Positions 29,425 through 37,823 of a DNA stretch of 64,000 nt are shown piece after piece (within the stretch, counting starts at the first letter, position 1; each line of letters opens with the position of its first letter). Origin of the DNA: Nonomuraea roseoviolacea subsp. carminata (GTDB lineage: Bacteria > Actinomycetota > Actinomycetes > Streptosporangiales > Streptosporangiaceae); NCBI RefSeq assembly GCF_024172185.1, contig NZ_JAMZEC010000001.1, forward strand, positions 5,910,001-5,974,000, written 5' to 3'. Under the pieces are notes generated by a model that searched no databases, had not been told where the DNA came from, and worked only from the letters and a program-made list of their open reading frames with translations. Both the position numbers and the translations under genes were made by a program.

Positions 29425-30126
29425 TCACTCGCCGCAGAGGTCGGGGTAGGCCCGCGCCAGGTGGGCCGTCACCGCCTCGGTGGCCTCGTCGGGGTCTCCC
29501 TCCAGCACGGCCCGCAGGATGCGGCGGTGGTCCGTCTGCAGCCCCGAGGTGTCGCCCAGCCGCACGACGGCCTCCACCGCGTACCTGCGCAGCGAGTCGC
29601 GCAGCGAGCGCATGAACGCGGCGATCAGCCGGTTGCCCGACGCCTCGGCCAGCGCGCAGTGGAAGGCCGTGTCGTGCTCCACGAACTCCTCCGGCGAGGC
29701 CGCCCGGTCCATCCCGGCGATCGCCTCGGCCAGCACCGAGACGTCCGGCCGGGTCAGGGCCGCCCGCGCCGCCGCCCAGCGCTCGATCATCAGCCGCGTG
29801 TCGATCACCTCGCGGGGCTCCAGCGAGGCCAGGCCGAGATGCAGCCGCAGCAGGTCGGTCAGCGCCGCGTCGGGCTTGGAGACGAGCACGGCGCCCGCGT
29901 CCGGGCCGCGGCCCACCTGCGAGGAGACCACGCCGAGCGTCTCCAGCACGCGCATCGCCTCGCGCACCGACGACCGGCTCACGCCGAGCTGCTCGGCGAG
30001 CTGCCGCTCGGCCGGCAGCCGGTCGCCCGCCATCAGCCCGTCCTCGGCGATGCGGCGCTCGACCTGCGCGAGGACGTCCTCGAACGTGCGGGTCTTCCTG
30101 ACGGGCTGCCAGCCGGTGCCGGTCAA
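29425..30126 (-). CDS. lldR: GntR/FadR-family repressor of lutABC
   Basis: FadR-subfamily GntR regulator of 233 residues. The N-terminal winged helix has LPAERQLAEQLGVSRSSVRE, and the C-terminal FCD domain has the histidines expected to bind metal (EHDTAFHCAL and QTDHRRIL). It starts at TTG 30126 after GGGGGGA. It is divergent from lutABC, with two perfect FadR-type operators between. By analogy with LldR/LutR it should release the operators on binding L-lactate. Confidence 0.9.
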   Translation of the reverse strand: MTGTGWQPVRKTRTFEDVLAQVERRIAEDGLMAGDRLPAERQLAEQLGVSRSSVREAMRVLETLGVVSSQVGRGPDAGAVLVSKPDAALTDLLRLHLGLASLEPREVIDTRLMIERWAAARAALTRPDVSVLAEAIAGMDRAASPEEFVEHDTAFHCALAEASGNRLIAAFMRSLRDSLRRYAVEAVVRLGDTSGLQTDHRRILRAVLEGDPDEATEAVTAHLARAYPDLCGE

Positions 30127-30144
30127 CGGTCCCCCCTGATGCTA

Positions 30145-30155
30145 TGGTCTGACCA
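30145..30155. promoter_or_regulatory. GntR-family operator 1
   Basis: TGGTCTGACCA fits the FadR-subfamily consensus TNGTNNNACNA exactly and is a perfect palindrome. It lies between lldR and lutA. Confidence 0.8.
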
Positions 30156-30160
30156 TACTG

Positions 30161-30171
30161 TGGTCTGACCA
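30161..30171. promoter_or_regulatory. GntR-family operator 2
   Basis: Identical to operator 1, starting 16 nt downstream. It lies 27 nt before lutA, so binding would block its transcription or early elongation. Confidence 0.8.
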
Positions 30172-30197
30172 TACCTCGAATTCTCGGAAGGAGAGCG

Positions 30198-30935
30198 GTG
30201 CGAGTCGCCCTGTTCATCACGTGCGTGAACGACACGCTCTTCCCCGGCACCGGCAAGGCCGTCGTGTCGCTCCTGCGCAGGCTGGGCTGCGAGGTCGACT
30301 TCCCCGCCGCCCAGACGTGCTGCGGCCAGATGCACGTCAACACGGGCTACCGCGAGGAGGGCGTGCGCCTCGCCCGCCACTTCACCGAGGTGTTCGCCGG
30401 GTACGACGCCGTCGTCGCGCCGTCCGGCTCCTGCGCCGCGATGGTGCGCGAGCAGTACCCCAAGCTCGTCAAGCCGGGCAGCCGGGGCGCGGCGGCCGTC
30501 GCCGCGGTCGCGCCCAAGGTGTACGAGCTGACCGAGTTCCTGCTCGACGTGCTGAAGGTCGAGGACGTCGGCGCGTACTTCCCGCACCGGGTGACCTACC
30601 ACCCGACGTGTCACTCGCTGCGCGGCCTGCGCCTCGGCGACCGGCCGGCCCGGCTGCTGCGCAACGTCCGCGGCCTCGACCTGGTCCCGTTGCCCGGGGC
30701 GGAGGAGTGCTGCGGGTTCGGCGGGACGTTCGCGGTCAAGAACCCGGCCGTCTCCTCGGCGATGGGGGCCGACAAGGTGCGCGGCGTCCTCGACACGGGC
30801 GCCGAGGTGCTCTGCGCGGCCGACAACTCCTGCCTCATGCACATCGGCGGCATGCTGGGCCGCCAGCGGACCGGCGTCCGGGTCATGCACCTGGCCGAGA
30901 TCCTCGCCTCCACCGAAGAGGTCAAAGCATCATGA
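30198..30935 (+). CDS. lutA: L-lactate utilisation protein LutA (CCG-domain Fe-S protein)
   Basis: LutA/YkgE-type protein of 245 residues with two cysteine-rich CCG domains: TCCGQMH in the first half and ECCGFGGTF in the second, binding a non-cubane Fe-S or related centre. With LutB and LutC it oxidises L-lactate to pyruvate. GTG 30198 follows AAGGAGAGC. The stop overlaps lutB as ATGA. Confidence 0.93.
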   Translation: MRVALFITCVNDTLFPGTGKAVVSLLRRLGCEVDFPAAQTCCGQMHVNTGYREEGVRLARHFTEVFAGYDAVVAPSGSCAAMVREQYPKLVKPGSRGAAAVAAVAPKVYELTEFLLDVLKVEDVGAYFPHRVTYHPTCHSLRGLRLGDRPARLLRNVRGLDLVPLPGAEECCGFGGTFAVKNPAVSSAMGADKVRGVLDTGAEVLCAADNSCLMHIGGMLGRQRTGVRVMHLAEILASTEEVKAS

Positions 30936-32317
30936 GCGCCACCTTCCTCGGCATGCCCGGAAATTTCCCGAAGAACTCCGCGCGGGCCGTGCAGAACTCG
31001 CAGCTCCGCTACAACCTCCGCAAAGCCACGCACACCATCCGCGGCAAGCGCGCGAGCGTCGTCGGCGAGCTGCCCGACTGGCAGGAGCTGCGCGCGGCCG
31101 GCAAGGCGATCAAGGACGAGACCCTGCGCCACCTCGACCGCTACCTCCTCCAACTGGAGGCGGCCGTCACCGCGGCCGGCGGCCACGTCCACTGGGCCAG
31201 GGACGCCGCCGAGGCCAACCGCATCGTCGCCGGCCTGGTCAAGGCCACAGGCGAGCGCGAGGTGGTCAAGGTCAAGTCCATGGCCACCCAGGAGATCGGG
31301 CTCAACGAGGCGCTGGCCGCCGAGGGGATCACCGCGTACGAGACCGACCTGGCCGAGCTCATCGTCCAGCTCGGCGACGACTTCCCCAGCCACATCCTGG
31401 TGCCCGCCATCCACCGCAACCGGGCCGAGATCCGCGAGATCTTCCTCGACCGGATGGCCGACGCGCCGCCCGGCCTGACCGACGAGCCCGCCGCCCTGGC
31501 CGAGGCCGCCCGCGTGCACCTGCGCGAGCGGTTCCTGCGCAGCAAGGTCGCCGTCTCGGGCGCCAACTTCATGATCGCCGAGACCGGCACCCTCGTCGTG
31601 CTGGAGTCCGAGGGCAACGGCCGCATGTGCCTCACCCTGCCCGAGACGCTGATCAGCGTGGTCGGCATCGAGAAGGTGCTGCCCACCTGGCGCGACCTGG
31701 AGGTGTTCCTCCAGCTCCTGCCGCGCAGCTCCACCGGCGAGCGCATGAACCCGTACACGAGCACGTGGACCGGCTCCGCCGAGGGACAGGACTTCCACCT
31801 CGTGCTCCTCGACAACGGCCGCACGGACGTGCTGGCCGACGAGGTCGGCCGCCAGGCCCTGCGCTGCATCCGCTGCTCGGCCTGCCTCAACGTGTGCCCG
31901 GTCTACGAGCGGGCGGGCGGCCACGCGTACGGCTCGGTCTACCCCGGGCCCATCGGCGCCATCCTCACCCCGCAGCTTCGCGGCATGGGCTCGGAGCTCG
32001 ACGCGTCGCTGCCGTACGCCTCCAGCCTGTGCGGCGCCTGCTACGACGTGTGCCCGGTCGCCATCGACATCCCCGAGGTGCTCGTGGACCTGCGCGCCAA
32101 GGCCCCCCACGGCGCGGCCGAGCGGGCCGGCATGCGCGTGGCCGGCTGGGTGCTCAACGACCAGGCCCGGCTGGCGGCGGCGCAGCGGGCGGCCTCGCGG
32201 CTGCGCGGGCTGGTGCCCCGGCGGCTGCCGGGCCCCCTGTCGGCCTGGACCGACACCCGGGACCTGCCCGACATCCCGGAGGAATCCTTCAGAGACTGGT
32301 GGGAGCGAGAAGGGTGA
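30932..32317 (+). CDS. lutB: L-lactate utilisation protein LutB
   Basis: LutB/YkgF protein of 461 residues, the iron-sulphur subunit of the L-lactate oxidation complex. The N-terminal LUD domain includes MATQEIGLNEAL and ISGANF-like AVSGANFMIAETGT. Two 4Fe-4S ferredoxin clusters follow: CIRCSACLNVCP and CGACYDVCP. It is coupled to lutA through ATGA and to lutC through GTGA. Confidence 0.94.
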   Translation: MSATFLGMPGNFPKNSARAVQNSQLRYNLRKATHTIRGKRASVVGELPDWQELRAAGKAIKDETLRHLDRYLLQLEAAVTAAGGHVHWARDAAEANRIVAGLVKATGEREVVKVKSMATQEIGLNEALAAEGITAYETDLAELIVQLGDDFPSHILVPAIHRNRAEIREIFLDRMADAPPGLTDEPAALAEAARVHLRERFLRSKVAVSGANFMIAETGTLVVLESEGNGRMCLTLPETLISVVGIEKVLPTWRDLEVFLQLLPRSSTGERMNPYTSTWTGSAEGQDFHLVLLDNGRTDVLADEVGRQALRCIRCSACLNVCPVYERAGGHAYGSVYPGPIGAILTPQLRGMGSELDASLPYASSLCGACYDVCPVAIDIPEVLVDLRAKAPHGAAERAGMRVAGWVLNDQARLAAAQRAASRLRGLVPRRLPGPLSAWTDTRDLPDIPEESFRDWWEREG

Positions 32318-32904
32318 GCAGGAGCGCGCGCGAGGACATCCTCGCCCGGATCAGGCGGGCCGTGGACGGCGCCCCGGAGGTGGACATCCCCCGGCGCTAC
32401 CGCGCGACGGCCGAGGTCGGCGACCTGGTGGGGCTGTTCGCCGAGCGGGTCGGCGACTACCGGGCGATCGTCCACGTCGTCCCCGAGGCCGAGGTCCCGG
32501 CCCGGATCGCCGAGATCGTCGCGGGGCGGCGCATGGTCGTCCCCGAGGGCCTGCCCGCCGGGTGGACGCCCCCGGACACGTCGGGCGCCGGCCCGGCCGA
32601 CCCGTACACCGCGGACGGCGTCGTCACCGGGTGCGCCGTCGCGATCGCCGAGACCGGCACGATCGTCCTCGACACCGGGCCGGGCCAGGGCAGCAGGGCG
32701 CAGACGTTGGTGCCCGACTACCACCTGTGCGTGGTGCGGGCGGACCAGATCGTGGCCGGGGTGCCCGAGGCGGTCTCCCGGCTCGACCCGGCCCGCCCGC
32801 TCACCTGGATCAGCGGGCCCTCCGCGACGAGCGACATCGAGCTCAACCGCGTGGAGGGCGTCCACGGCCCCAGGACGCTGGAGGTGCTGATCGCCACCGC
32901 GTGA
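32314..32904 (+). CDS. lutC: L-lactate utilisation protein LutC
   Basis: LUD-domain protein of 196 residues, third component of the lactate oxidation complex. The family stretch CAVAIAETGTIVLDTGPGQG and the end GPSATSDIELNRVEGVHGP are characteristic. GTG 32314 overlaps the lutB stop. A striking run of regularly spaced TGA triplets follows its stop codon. Confidence 0.93.
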   Translation: MSRSAREDILARIRRAVDGAPEVDIPRRYRATAEVGDLVGLFAERVGDYRAIVHVVPEAEVPARIAEIVAGRRMVVPEGLPAGWTPPDTSGAGPADPYTADGVVTGCAVAIAETGTIVLDTGPGQGSRAQTLVPDYHLCVVRADQIVAGVPEAVSRLDPARPLTWISGPSATSDIELNRVEGVHGPRTLEVLIATA

Positions 32905-32973
32905 GCCCCGTTTGAGCCCCGTTTGAGTCCCGTGTGAGCCGCTGGGTGAGCCGCTGGGTGAGCCGCCGTGTGA
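32902..32973 (+). repeat. 11-nt then 12-nt repeats carrying serial TGA triplets
   Basis: TGA occurs at 32902 (the lutC stop), 32913, 32924, 32935, then 32947, 32959 and 32971: three 11-nt steps followed by three 12-nt steps, each unit beginning TGAGYC. The 11-nt steps place a stop in all three frames. Confidence 0.85.
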
Positions 32974-33990
32974 CTAGTACCGGATGACGGCGGCGACCTC
33001 CGCCACCTTGTCGGTGAACCACAGCTCCGCGTCCGTCATCGCCGCGGCCCTGGCCAGCGCCGAGTCGGCGCGCTCGCGCACCGGCTCCTCGACGCCCCAC
33101 AGGCGCAGCTCGCCCGCGTCGGTGGAGACCTGCGTGCCTCCCTCGCCGATCCACACCTCCTGGGGCAGCTCGCCGGGCGACAGCACGGCGTGCACGCGCC
33201 CCTCGCGCAGGGCATGGAACACCTGGGCCGGCCCGGACGGCCCGGACGACTCGCGGTGCCGGTCGAGCAGCTCGGCGCGCCTCTCCTCCAGCCACGCGTC
33301 GAGCGCCTCCTCGACGTCGCGTTCGAACGTCCCGTGATCGGAACGGCTGCCGTGCTCGACCATGACCACCCGGTCCGACGTCTTCGTGCCGAGATGGTCG
33401 GTGAGCATGGCCCGCGACCTGGGCTCGCCGGCCACGAGGACGAGCTCCGCGCCGATGCGGCGCACCTGCTCGTCCACCTCCTTCGCCACGGCCGCGGCGT
33501 TCTTCTCCCAGGTGTCCTCGACCGCGCTCTCGTAGCGCCGCTGCGACCAGCCACCCTGCGCGGTCTTCTGCAACGGCCAGTCCTGCGCCTGCACGACGGC
33601 CGTGCGCGGCGAGCCGCCGCCGAACACCGTGACCTCGGCACCCGCGTGGTCCACGATGACCCGCAGGTGCGGCACGTTCTCGCCCCTCGCCAGGAGCAGC
33701 GGCGTCACGTGCGGCAGCGGCGACCAGACCGCCAGCTCGCTCGGCGGCGGCTCGGCCAGCGGCTCGGCGAGGACGACGTCGCCGTGCGTGGCGAACACCG
33801 CCTCGCCCGCCCCGGGCCGCAGCGCGTGGCTCTCCAGGGCCTTGACCGTGTGGGAGTCCGCCACGGTCTCCAGCCGGTCGCGCACGGCGTGCCAGCGCGA
33901 CTCACGGTCCCGCTCGGTCAGCGCGCCGGTGTAGACCGACGCGTACGGCCCGCGGCGCTCGTACAGCGGCCGGATGAAGTCGAGCCGCAC
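32974..33990 (-). CDS. baeRF-family protein (Rv2629-like, eRF1-related)
   Basis: Protein of 338 residues from the bacterial archaeo-eukaryotic release-factor-like (baeRF) group, which includes mycobacterial Rv2629. QGGWSQRRYESAVEDTWEKN occupies the loop equivalent to the GGQ loop of eRF1, here GGW. ELVLVAGEPRSRAML and a C-terminal ELWFTDKVAEVAAVIRY are also typical. Functions in ribosome-associated stress have been proposed but are not established. GTG 33990 follows the DUF2795 stop by 3 nt, so the two are an operon. Confidence 0.85.
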   Translation of the reverse strand: MRLDFIRPLYERRGPYASVYTGALTERDRESRWHAVRDRLETVADSHTVKALESHALRPGAGEAVFATHGDVVLAEPLAEPPPSELAVWSPLPHVTPLLLARGENVPHLRVIVDHAGAEVTVFGGGSPRTAVVQAQDWPLQKTAQGGWSQRRYESAVEDTWEKNAAAVAKEVDEQVRRIGAELVLVAGEPRSRAMLTDHLGTKTSDRVVMVEHGSRSDHGTFERDVEEALDAWLEERRAELLDRHRESSGPSGPAQVFHALREGRVHAVLSPGELPQEVWIGEGGTQVSTDAGELRLWGVEEPVRERADSALARAAAMTDAELWFTDKVAEVAAVIRY

Positions 33991-33993
33991 GGC

Positions 33994-34401
33994 TCACCAC
34001 CTCCGCCTCTCCTTGCCGAGTCCCAGCGCGTCGGCCACCTGGGCGACGTTCTCGAACTCGCGGTCCGGCAGCGAGCGCACCATCTCGACGATGTGGTCGG
34101 GCGCGTTCGCCTCCTCGGCGTGCCGCACCAGCTCGCCCTTGGCGGAGGGGAAGTGGGTGTCGCTGAGCCATCGGGCCAGGTCGCTGCGGGCCTCCACGCC
34201 CTCCTGGGTGATGCCCTCGGGGGTGCCGGGCTCGTGTCCGGGCGGGTAACGGGTGTGGTCCTGCTCACCGGGGGCCGGCGTGGGTTCGGTCTCCTTCCAC
34301 TCCTCCGCGTGGGTCGGGCCGCCGCCGCGTACCATCCCCTCGGTCTCGTGCTTCTGCTGCTCGTCGACGCGACGGGTGTGCTTGGCGCTTCCTCGATCCA
34401 T
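33994..34401 (-). CDS. DUF2795 domain protein
   Basis: Small hydrophilic protein of 135 residues. The C-terminal part (about 75-130: FPSAKGELVRHAEEANAPDH, then SLPDREFENVAQVADAL) is a DUF2795 domain, a short helical module of unknown function, frequent in actinobacteria. The N-terminal half is charged and disordered. The ribosome binding site GAGGAGG precedes ATG 34401. It is co-transcribed with the baeRF gene. Confidence 0.85.
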   Translation of the reverse strand: MDRGSAKHTRRVDEQQKHETEGMVRGGGPTHAEEWKETEPTPAPGEQDHTRYPPGHEPGTPEGITQEGVEARSDLARWLSDTHFPSAKGELVRHAEEANAPDHIVEMVRSLPDREFENVAQVADALGLGKERRRW

Positions 34402-34488
34402 GTCTCTGCCTCCTCTCCCTGGCGCCCCTACCCCCGCTTTCATGGGCAAACATCGCGAACGACATCGCGGATGTGTACGCTGCCGGTC

Positions 34489-35568
34489 GTGTTCGATGCC
34501 GACGTGAAGGTCGTCACACCCCGGCTCACGCTGCGCCCCTTCGGCCCGGCCGACGCCCCGCGCGTCAGGTCGATCGTGGAGTCCGGCGCCCGTTTCCTGC
34601 CGCCCGGAGCGCCGACGCACGTGGCCGGCGTCCCCCGCTGGCTGGAGAGCGGCGTGCACGAGCTGCGCGACTCCGGCCAGGGCGTCCACCTCGCGATGAC
34701 CGACGCCGAGGGGCGCATCGTGGGCGCCATCGGCCTGTTCAAGACGTCCTGGGGCGCGGGCACGACCGAGATCGGCTACGGCGTCCACCCGCTGCACCGC
34801 AACCGCGGCTTCGCCACCGAGGCCGTACGCGGGCTGACCGAGTGGGTGTTCGCGACCACCGACCTGCGCCGCGTGGACCTCACGGCCAACCTCGACAACC
34901 TCGCCTCGCTGCGCGTCGCCCAGAAGGCCGGCTTCACCTGGGAGGGCGTGCTGCGCGAGGCCAGCCTGGAGGACGACGGCCCGCACGACCTCGTCGTCTT
35001 CGGCCTGCTCCGCCAGGACGGCCGCGCCCCCGCCGAGATCCTGCCCGCCGCCGAGCTGCGCACCGAACGCCTGCTGCTGCGCCCCTTGTCGGAGGAGGAC
35101 GTGCCCGGGCTGACCGCCACCGGCGCCGACGCCTTCACCCAGGCCATGACCGGCGTGCCCCGAGGCTACTCCGAGGCCGACGCCCGGGCCTTCGTCGCCC
35201 TCCGGGAGCGGAGGCGGATCAAGGGGGAGGGCATGGCCTGGGCCGCCGTCGAGCTGGACGGCGGCCGCTTCGCCCTGAACGTGGACCTGCGGGACCTCGA
35301 CTGGCGCAACGGCTCGGCCGAGGTCGGCTACATGACCGCGCCGTGGGCGCGCGGCAACGGGTACGCGGGGGAGGCGGTGCTCGGCATCGCCCGATGGCTG
35401 TTCGAGGTGCGGCGCTTCCAGCGGCTCGTGCTGCGGGCGGCCGTCTCCAACCCCGCCTCGCAGCGCGTGGCAGAGAAGGCCGGCTTCGTCCGCGAGGGCG
35501 TCGCCCGCGGGGCGCTGCGCGGCGAGGACCTCGTCGTCTACAGCCTGCTCCCGTCCGACCTGCCCTAG
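34489..35568 (+). CDS. Tandem GNAT acetyltransferase (two RimJ-like domains)
   Basis: Protein of about 359 residues made of two GNAT domains in series. Domain 1 (about 8-170) starts TPRLTLRPF and has GYGVHPLHRNRGFATEAV; domain 2 (about 185-355) starts TERLLLRPL and has GYMTAPWARGNGYAGEAV. Both carry the RimJ/RimL-type acetyl-CoA loop. It looks like an internal duplication. The substrate is unknown. GTG 34489 is chosen because TACGCT (34476-34481) could be the -10 of a leaderless transcript; ATG 34471 is in frame. Confidence 0.85.
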   Translation: MFDADVKVVTPRLTLRPFGPADAPRVRSIVESGARFLPPGAPTHVAGVPRWLESGVHELRDSGQGVHLAMTDAEGRIVGAIGLFKTSWGAGTTEIGYGVHPLHRNRGFATEAVRGLTEWVFATTDLRRVDLTANLDNLASLRVAQKAGFTWEGVLREASLEDDGPHDLVVFGLLRQDGRAPAEILPAAELRTERLLLRPLSEEDVPGLTATGADAFTQAMTGVPRGYSEADARAFVALRERRRIKGEGMAWAAVELDGGRFALNVDLRDLDWRNGSAEVGYMTAPWARGNGYAGEAVLGIARWLFEVRRFQRLVLRAAVSNPASQRVAEKAGFVREGVARGALRGEDLVVYSLLPSDLP

Positions 35569-35587
35569 CCTTCGCCCCCGGCGGCCT

Positions 35588-35671
35588 CTGGTGAAAGCGC
35601 CGGGAACCCTGGTGAAAGCGCCGGGAACCCTGGTGAAACCACCGGGAACCCTGGTGGAACGACCGGGAAGC
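35588..35671. repeat. Four 21-nt tandem repeats upstream of cobL
   Basis: Units begin at 35588, 35609, 35630 and 35651, with the form CTGGTGAAAGCGCCGGGAACC; the first two are identical. They end 33 nt before the cobL start and lie in its presumed leader. Confidence 0.85.
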
Positions 35672-35704
35672 CGTCACTCTTGGTGGTGAGGACGGTGAGG
35701 CGGC

Positions 35705-36880
35705 ATGATCACGGTGGTCGGGTGGGACGGATCGGAGCTGTCGGCCAAGGCCGCCGACCGCCTCCACGCCGCGGAGCTGGTCGTGAGCCCTCCGTCCCTG
35801 GCCGGCCGGTTCGGGCCGGCCGCTCCGGCCGTCCCCGACGACGCGCTGCTGGAGACCCTCGACCGGCACATCGGCGAGGGCGGGGGCCCGGCCGTCGTCG
35901 TCACCGAGGGCGACCCCGGCTTCTTCGGCGTCGTCCGCGCCCTGCGCCGCCACGGCCTGGAGCCCGAGGTGCTGCCCGCGACCTCGCTCGTCACCCGCGC
36001 CTTCGCCTGCGCCGGGCTCAACTGGGAGGACGCCCTCGTCGTCGCCCCCGCCGGCCCGCGCCAGCTCGACCGGGTCGTCAACGCCTGCCGCGCCCACCCG
36101 AAGGTGGCCGTCCTCGTCACCCCCGGCGTCGGCCCCGGCGAGATCGCCCGCGAGCTGGCCCCCACCACGCCGCGCGCCCTGCTGGTCTGCGAGGACCTCG
36201 GCGGCCCCGACCAGCGCGTCACCCACAGCCGCATGGGGGAGGCCACCACCCGCCCGTGGAAGGACCCGGAGGTGGTGCTGGTCATCGACCCGCTGCACCG
36301 GGCCGGACCGCCCGGCTGGGTGGCGGGCGCGCAGCCCGGCCCGGCCGAGTGGGCGCTGCCGCTCGGCGGCCCGCTCCCGCCGGAGGTCAAGGCGTACATC
36401 CTCGCCAAGCTCGGCCCCCGGCTCGGCGACCTGGTGTGGGACGTCGGCGCCGGCTCCGGCGAGATCGCGGTCGAGTGCGCCCGGCTCGGCGCGGCCGTCA
36501 TGGCCGTCGAGCGCGACGAGGAGTCCTGCGCCCGGCTGCGCTCCACCGTGCTGGCCCACGGCGTCAAGGTCGCGCTCACGCGCGGTCAGGCGCCTCCCGC
36601 GCTGGAGCCCCTGCCCGACCCCGACGCCGTCTTCGTCGGAGGAGGCGGCATCGACGTGATCGTCGCCTGCGCAGCGCGCCGCCCCCGCTCGCTCGTGTGC
36701 GCCGTCAGGACCCTGGAACGCGTGCCCGCCGTCCTCGACCGGCTGCGCGAGCACGGCTACCGCGCCGAGGGCACGCAGATCCTGGCCTCCAGGTTCACGG
36801 TCCAGCCGGACGGCTCCCACGGCCTGGCCGCCACCGACCCGGTCTTCGTCGTCCACGCGGTGCCCGCGTACCCCGCGTGA
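35705..36880 (+). CDS. cobL: Precorrin-6Y C5,15-methyltransferase (decarboxylating)
   Basis: Bifunctional CobL of 391 residues, which methylates precorrin-6Y at C5 and C15 and decarboxylates the C12 acetate chain in aerobic cobalamin synthesis. The N-terminal tetrapyrrole methylase half (about 1-215) has VVVTEGDPGFFGVVRAL, and the C-terminal CbiT-like half (about 225-390) has the SAM site WDVGAGSGEIAVECARLG. ATG 35705 follows GAGG. The cbiX-like gene begins 66 nt downstream. Confidence 0.93.
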   Translation: MITVVGWDGSELSAKAADRLHAAELVVSPPSLAGRFGPAAPAVPDDALLETLDRHIGEGGGPAVVVTEGDPGFFGVVRALRRHGLEPEVLPATSLVTRAFACAGLNWEDALVVAPAGPRQLDRVVNACRAHPKVAVLVTPGVGPGEIARELAPTTPRALLVCEDLGGPDQRVTHSRMGEATTRPWKDPEVVLVIDPLHRAGPPGWVAGAQPGPAEWALPLGGPLPPEVKAYILAKLGPRLGDLVWDVGAGSGEIAVECARLGAAVMAVERDEESCARLRSTVLAHGVKVALTRGQAPPALEPLPDPDAVFVGGGGIDVIVACAARRPRSLVCAVRTLERVPAVLDRLREHGYRAEGTQILASRFTVQPDGSHGLAATDPVFVVHAVPAYPA

Positions 36881-36946
36881 CCTGTCGCTCACGGGCGCGC
36901 ATCGGTTATCCTCGCGTGTCTTTGTCTACCTCCGGAGAATCCCTCG

Positions 36947-37789
36947 ATGAAGCCGCCGCTCCTCCTGATCGGGCAGGGCTCGAACGATGACGCCGACTCA
37001 GCGGAGTTCGGCAGGTTCGTCCACCGGCTCCGCTGCCGGCTGGACCAGCGTGCCGCCGACGTCTCCGGCGGCTACCTGGAGCGGGCCACGCCGCGGTTGA
37101 GCGAGTCCGTCGCCTCCCTGGTCGCCCGCGGACACCACCGCCTGGTCGCGCTGCCGCTGAGCCTCAGCCGCGTGGGCGAGGACTGGCCCGCCGCGCTGGA
37201 GGCCGAGGCGCGCCGCCACCCCACGCTGATGTACGACTACGGCCGTCCCCTCGGCCCCGACCCCCGCGTGCTCGCGCTGCTGGCCGAGCGGCTCAAGGAC
37301 GCCGCGACCGAGATGCCGCGGCTGCGGCCCCTGGAGGCCGTGGGCGGCAGGTACCGCCAGCTCCGCGCCGTCGACACGCCCCCCGACCACCAGCTCGGCC
37401 ACGTCGAGCCGGGCGAGACCGCGGTCGTGCTGGTCGGCGAGGGCTCGACCGACCCGGCCGCCAACGCCGAGATCCACCGCGTGTCCCGGCTGTTCTGGGA
37501 GACCCACGCCTACGACTTCATGACCGTCGAGACCGCGTTCGTCTCCGTCACGCCCCCCGGGGTGCCCGGCGGCCTGGAACGCTGCCGCCGCCTCGGCGCC
37601 AAGCGGGTCATCGTGGTGCCCTACCTGCTGTTCGCGGGCGGGGTGCTGGAGCGGGTCTGGGCGCAGGCGCTCGCCTACGGCGCGGGCCACCCCGACCTCG
37701 ACATCCGCTGCGCCGAGGTGATCGGCGACTGCGACACCCTGGCCGATGTGGTCATCGACCGTTACGAGGAAGCACTCCAACTCGCCTGA
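36947..37789 (+). CDS. CbiX-like two-domain protein without chelatase histidines
   Basis: Protein of 280 residues with two CbiX/SirB-like halves. CbiX chelatases use a histidine in the N-terminal HGS/HGT motif and a second one about 65 residues later. Here the first motif reads LLIGQGSND (His to Gln at residue 10), and the second region reads ALPLSLSRVGEDWP with no histidine. The C-terminal half has GEGSTDPAANAEIHRVSRLFW and VVPYLLFAGGVLERVW, as in long CbiX proteins. It lies between cobL and cobT, so a role in corrin synthesis is likely, but catalysis of cobalt insertion by the known mechanism is doubtful. GGAGA precedes ATG 36947. Confidence 0.8.
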   Translation: MKPPLLLIGQGSNDDADSAEFGRFVHRLRCRLDQRAADVSGGYLERATPRLSESVASLVARGHHRLVALPLSLSRVGEDWPAALEAEARRHPTLMYDYGRPLGPDPRVLALLAERLKDAATEMPRLRPLEAVGGRYRQLRAVDTPPDHQLGHVEPGETAVVLVGEGSTDPAANAEIHRVSRLFWETHAYDFMTVETAFVSVTPPGVPGGLERCRRLGAKRVIVVPYLLFAGGVLERVWAQALAYGAGHPDLDIRCAEVIGDCDTLADVVIDRYEEALQLA

Positions 37790-37823
37790 TCCCCCCGCCC
37801 GCCTGATCCCCCGGAGGTTCGCC

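Noticed and set aside
35569..35704. Cobalamin riboswitch upstream of cobL
   Set aside because: I looked for a B12-box-like conserved core and did not see one. The stretch is filled by the 21-nt repeats. A covariance-model search would settle it.
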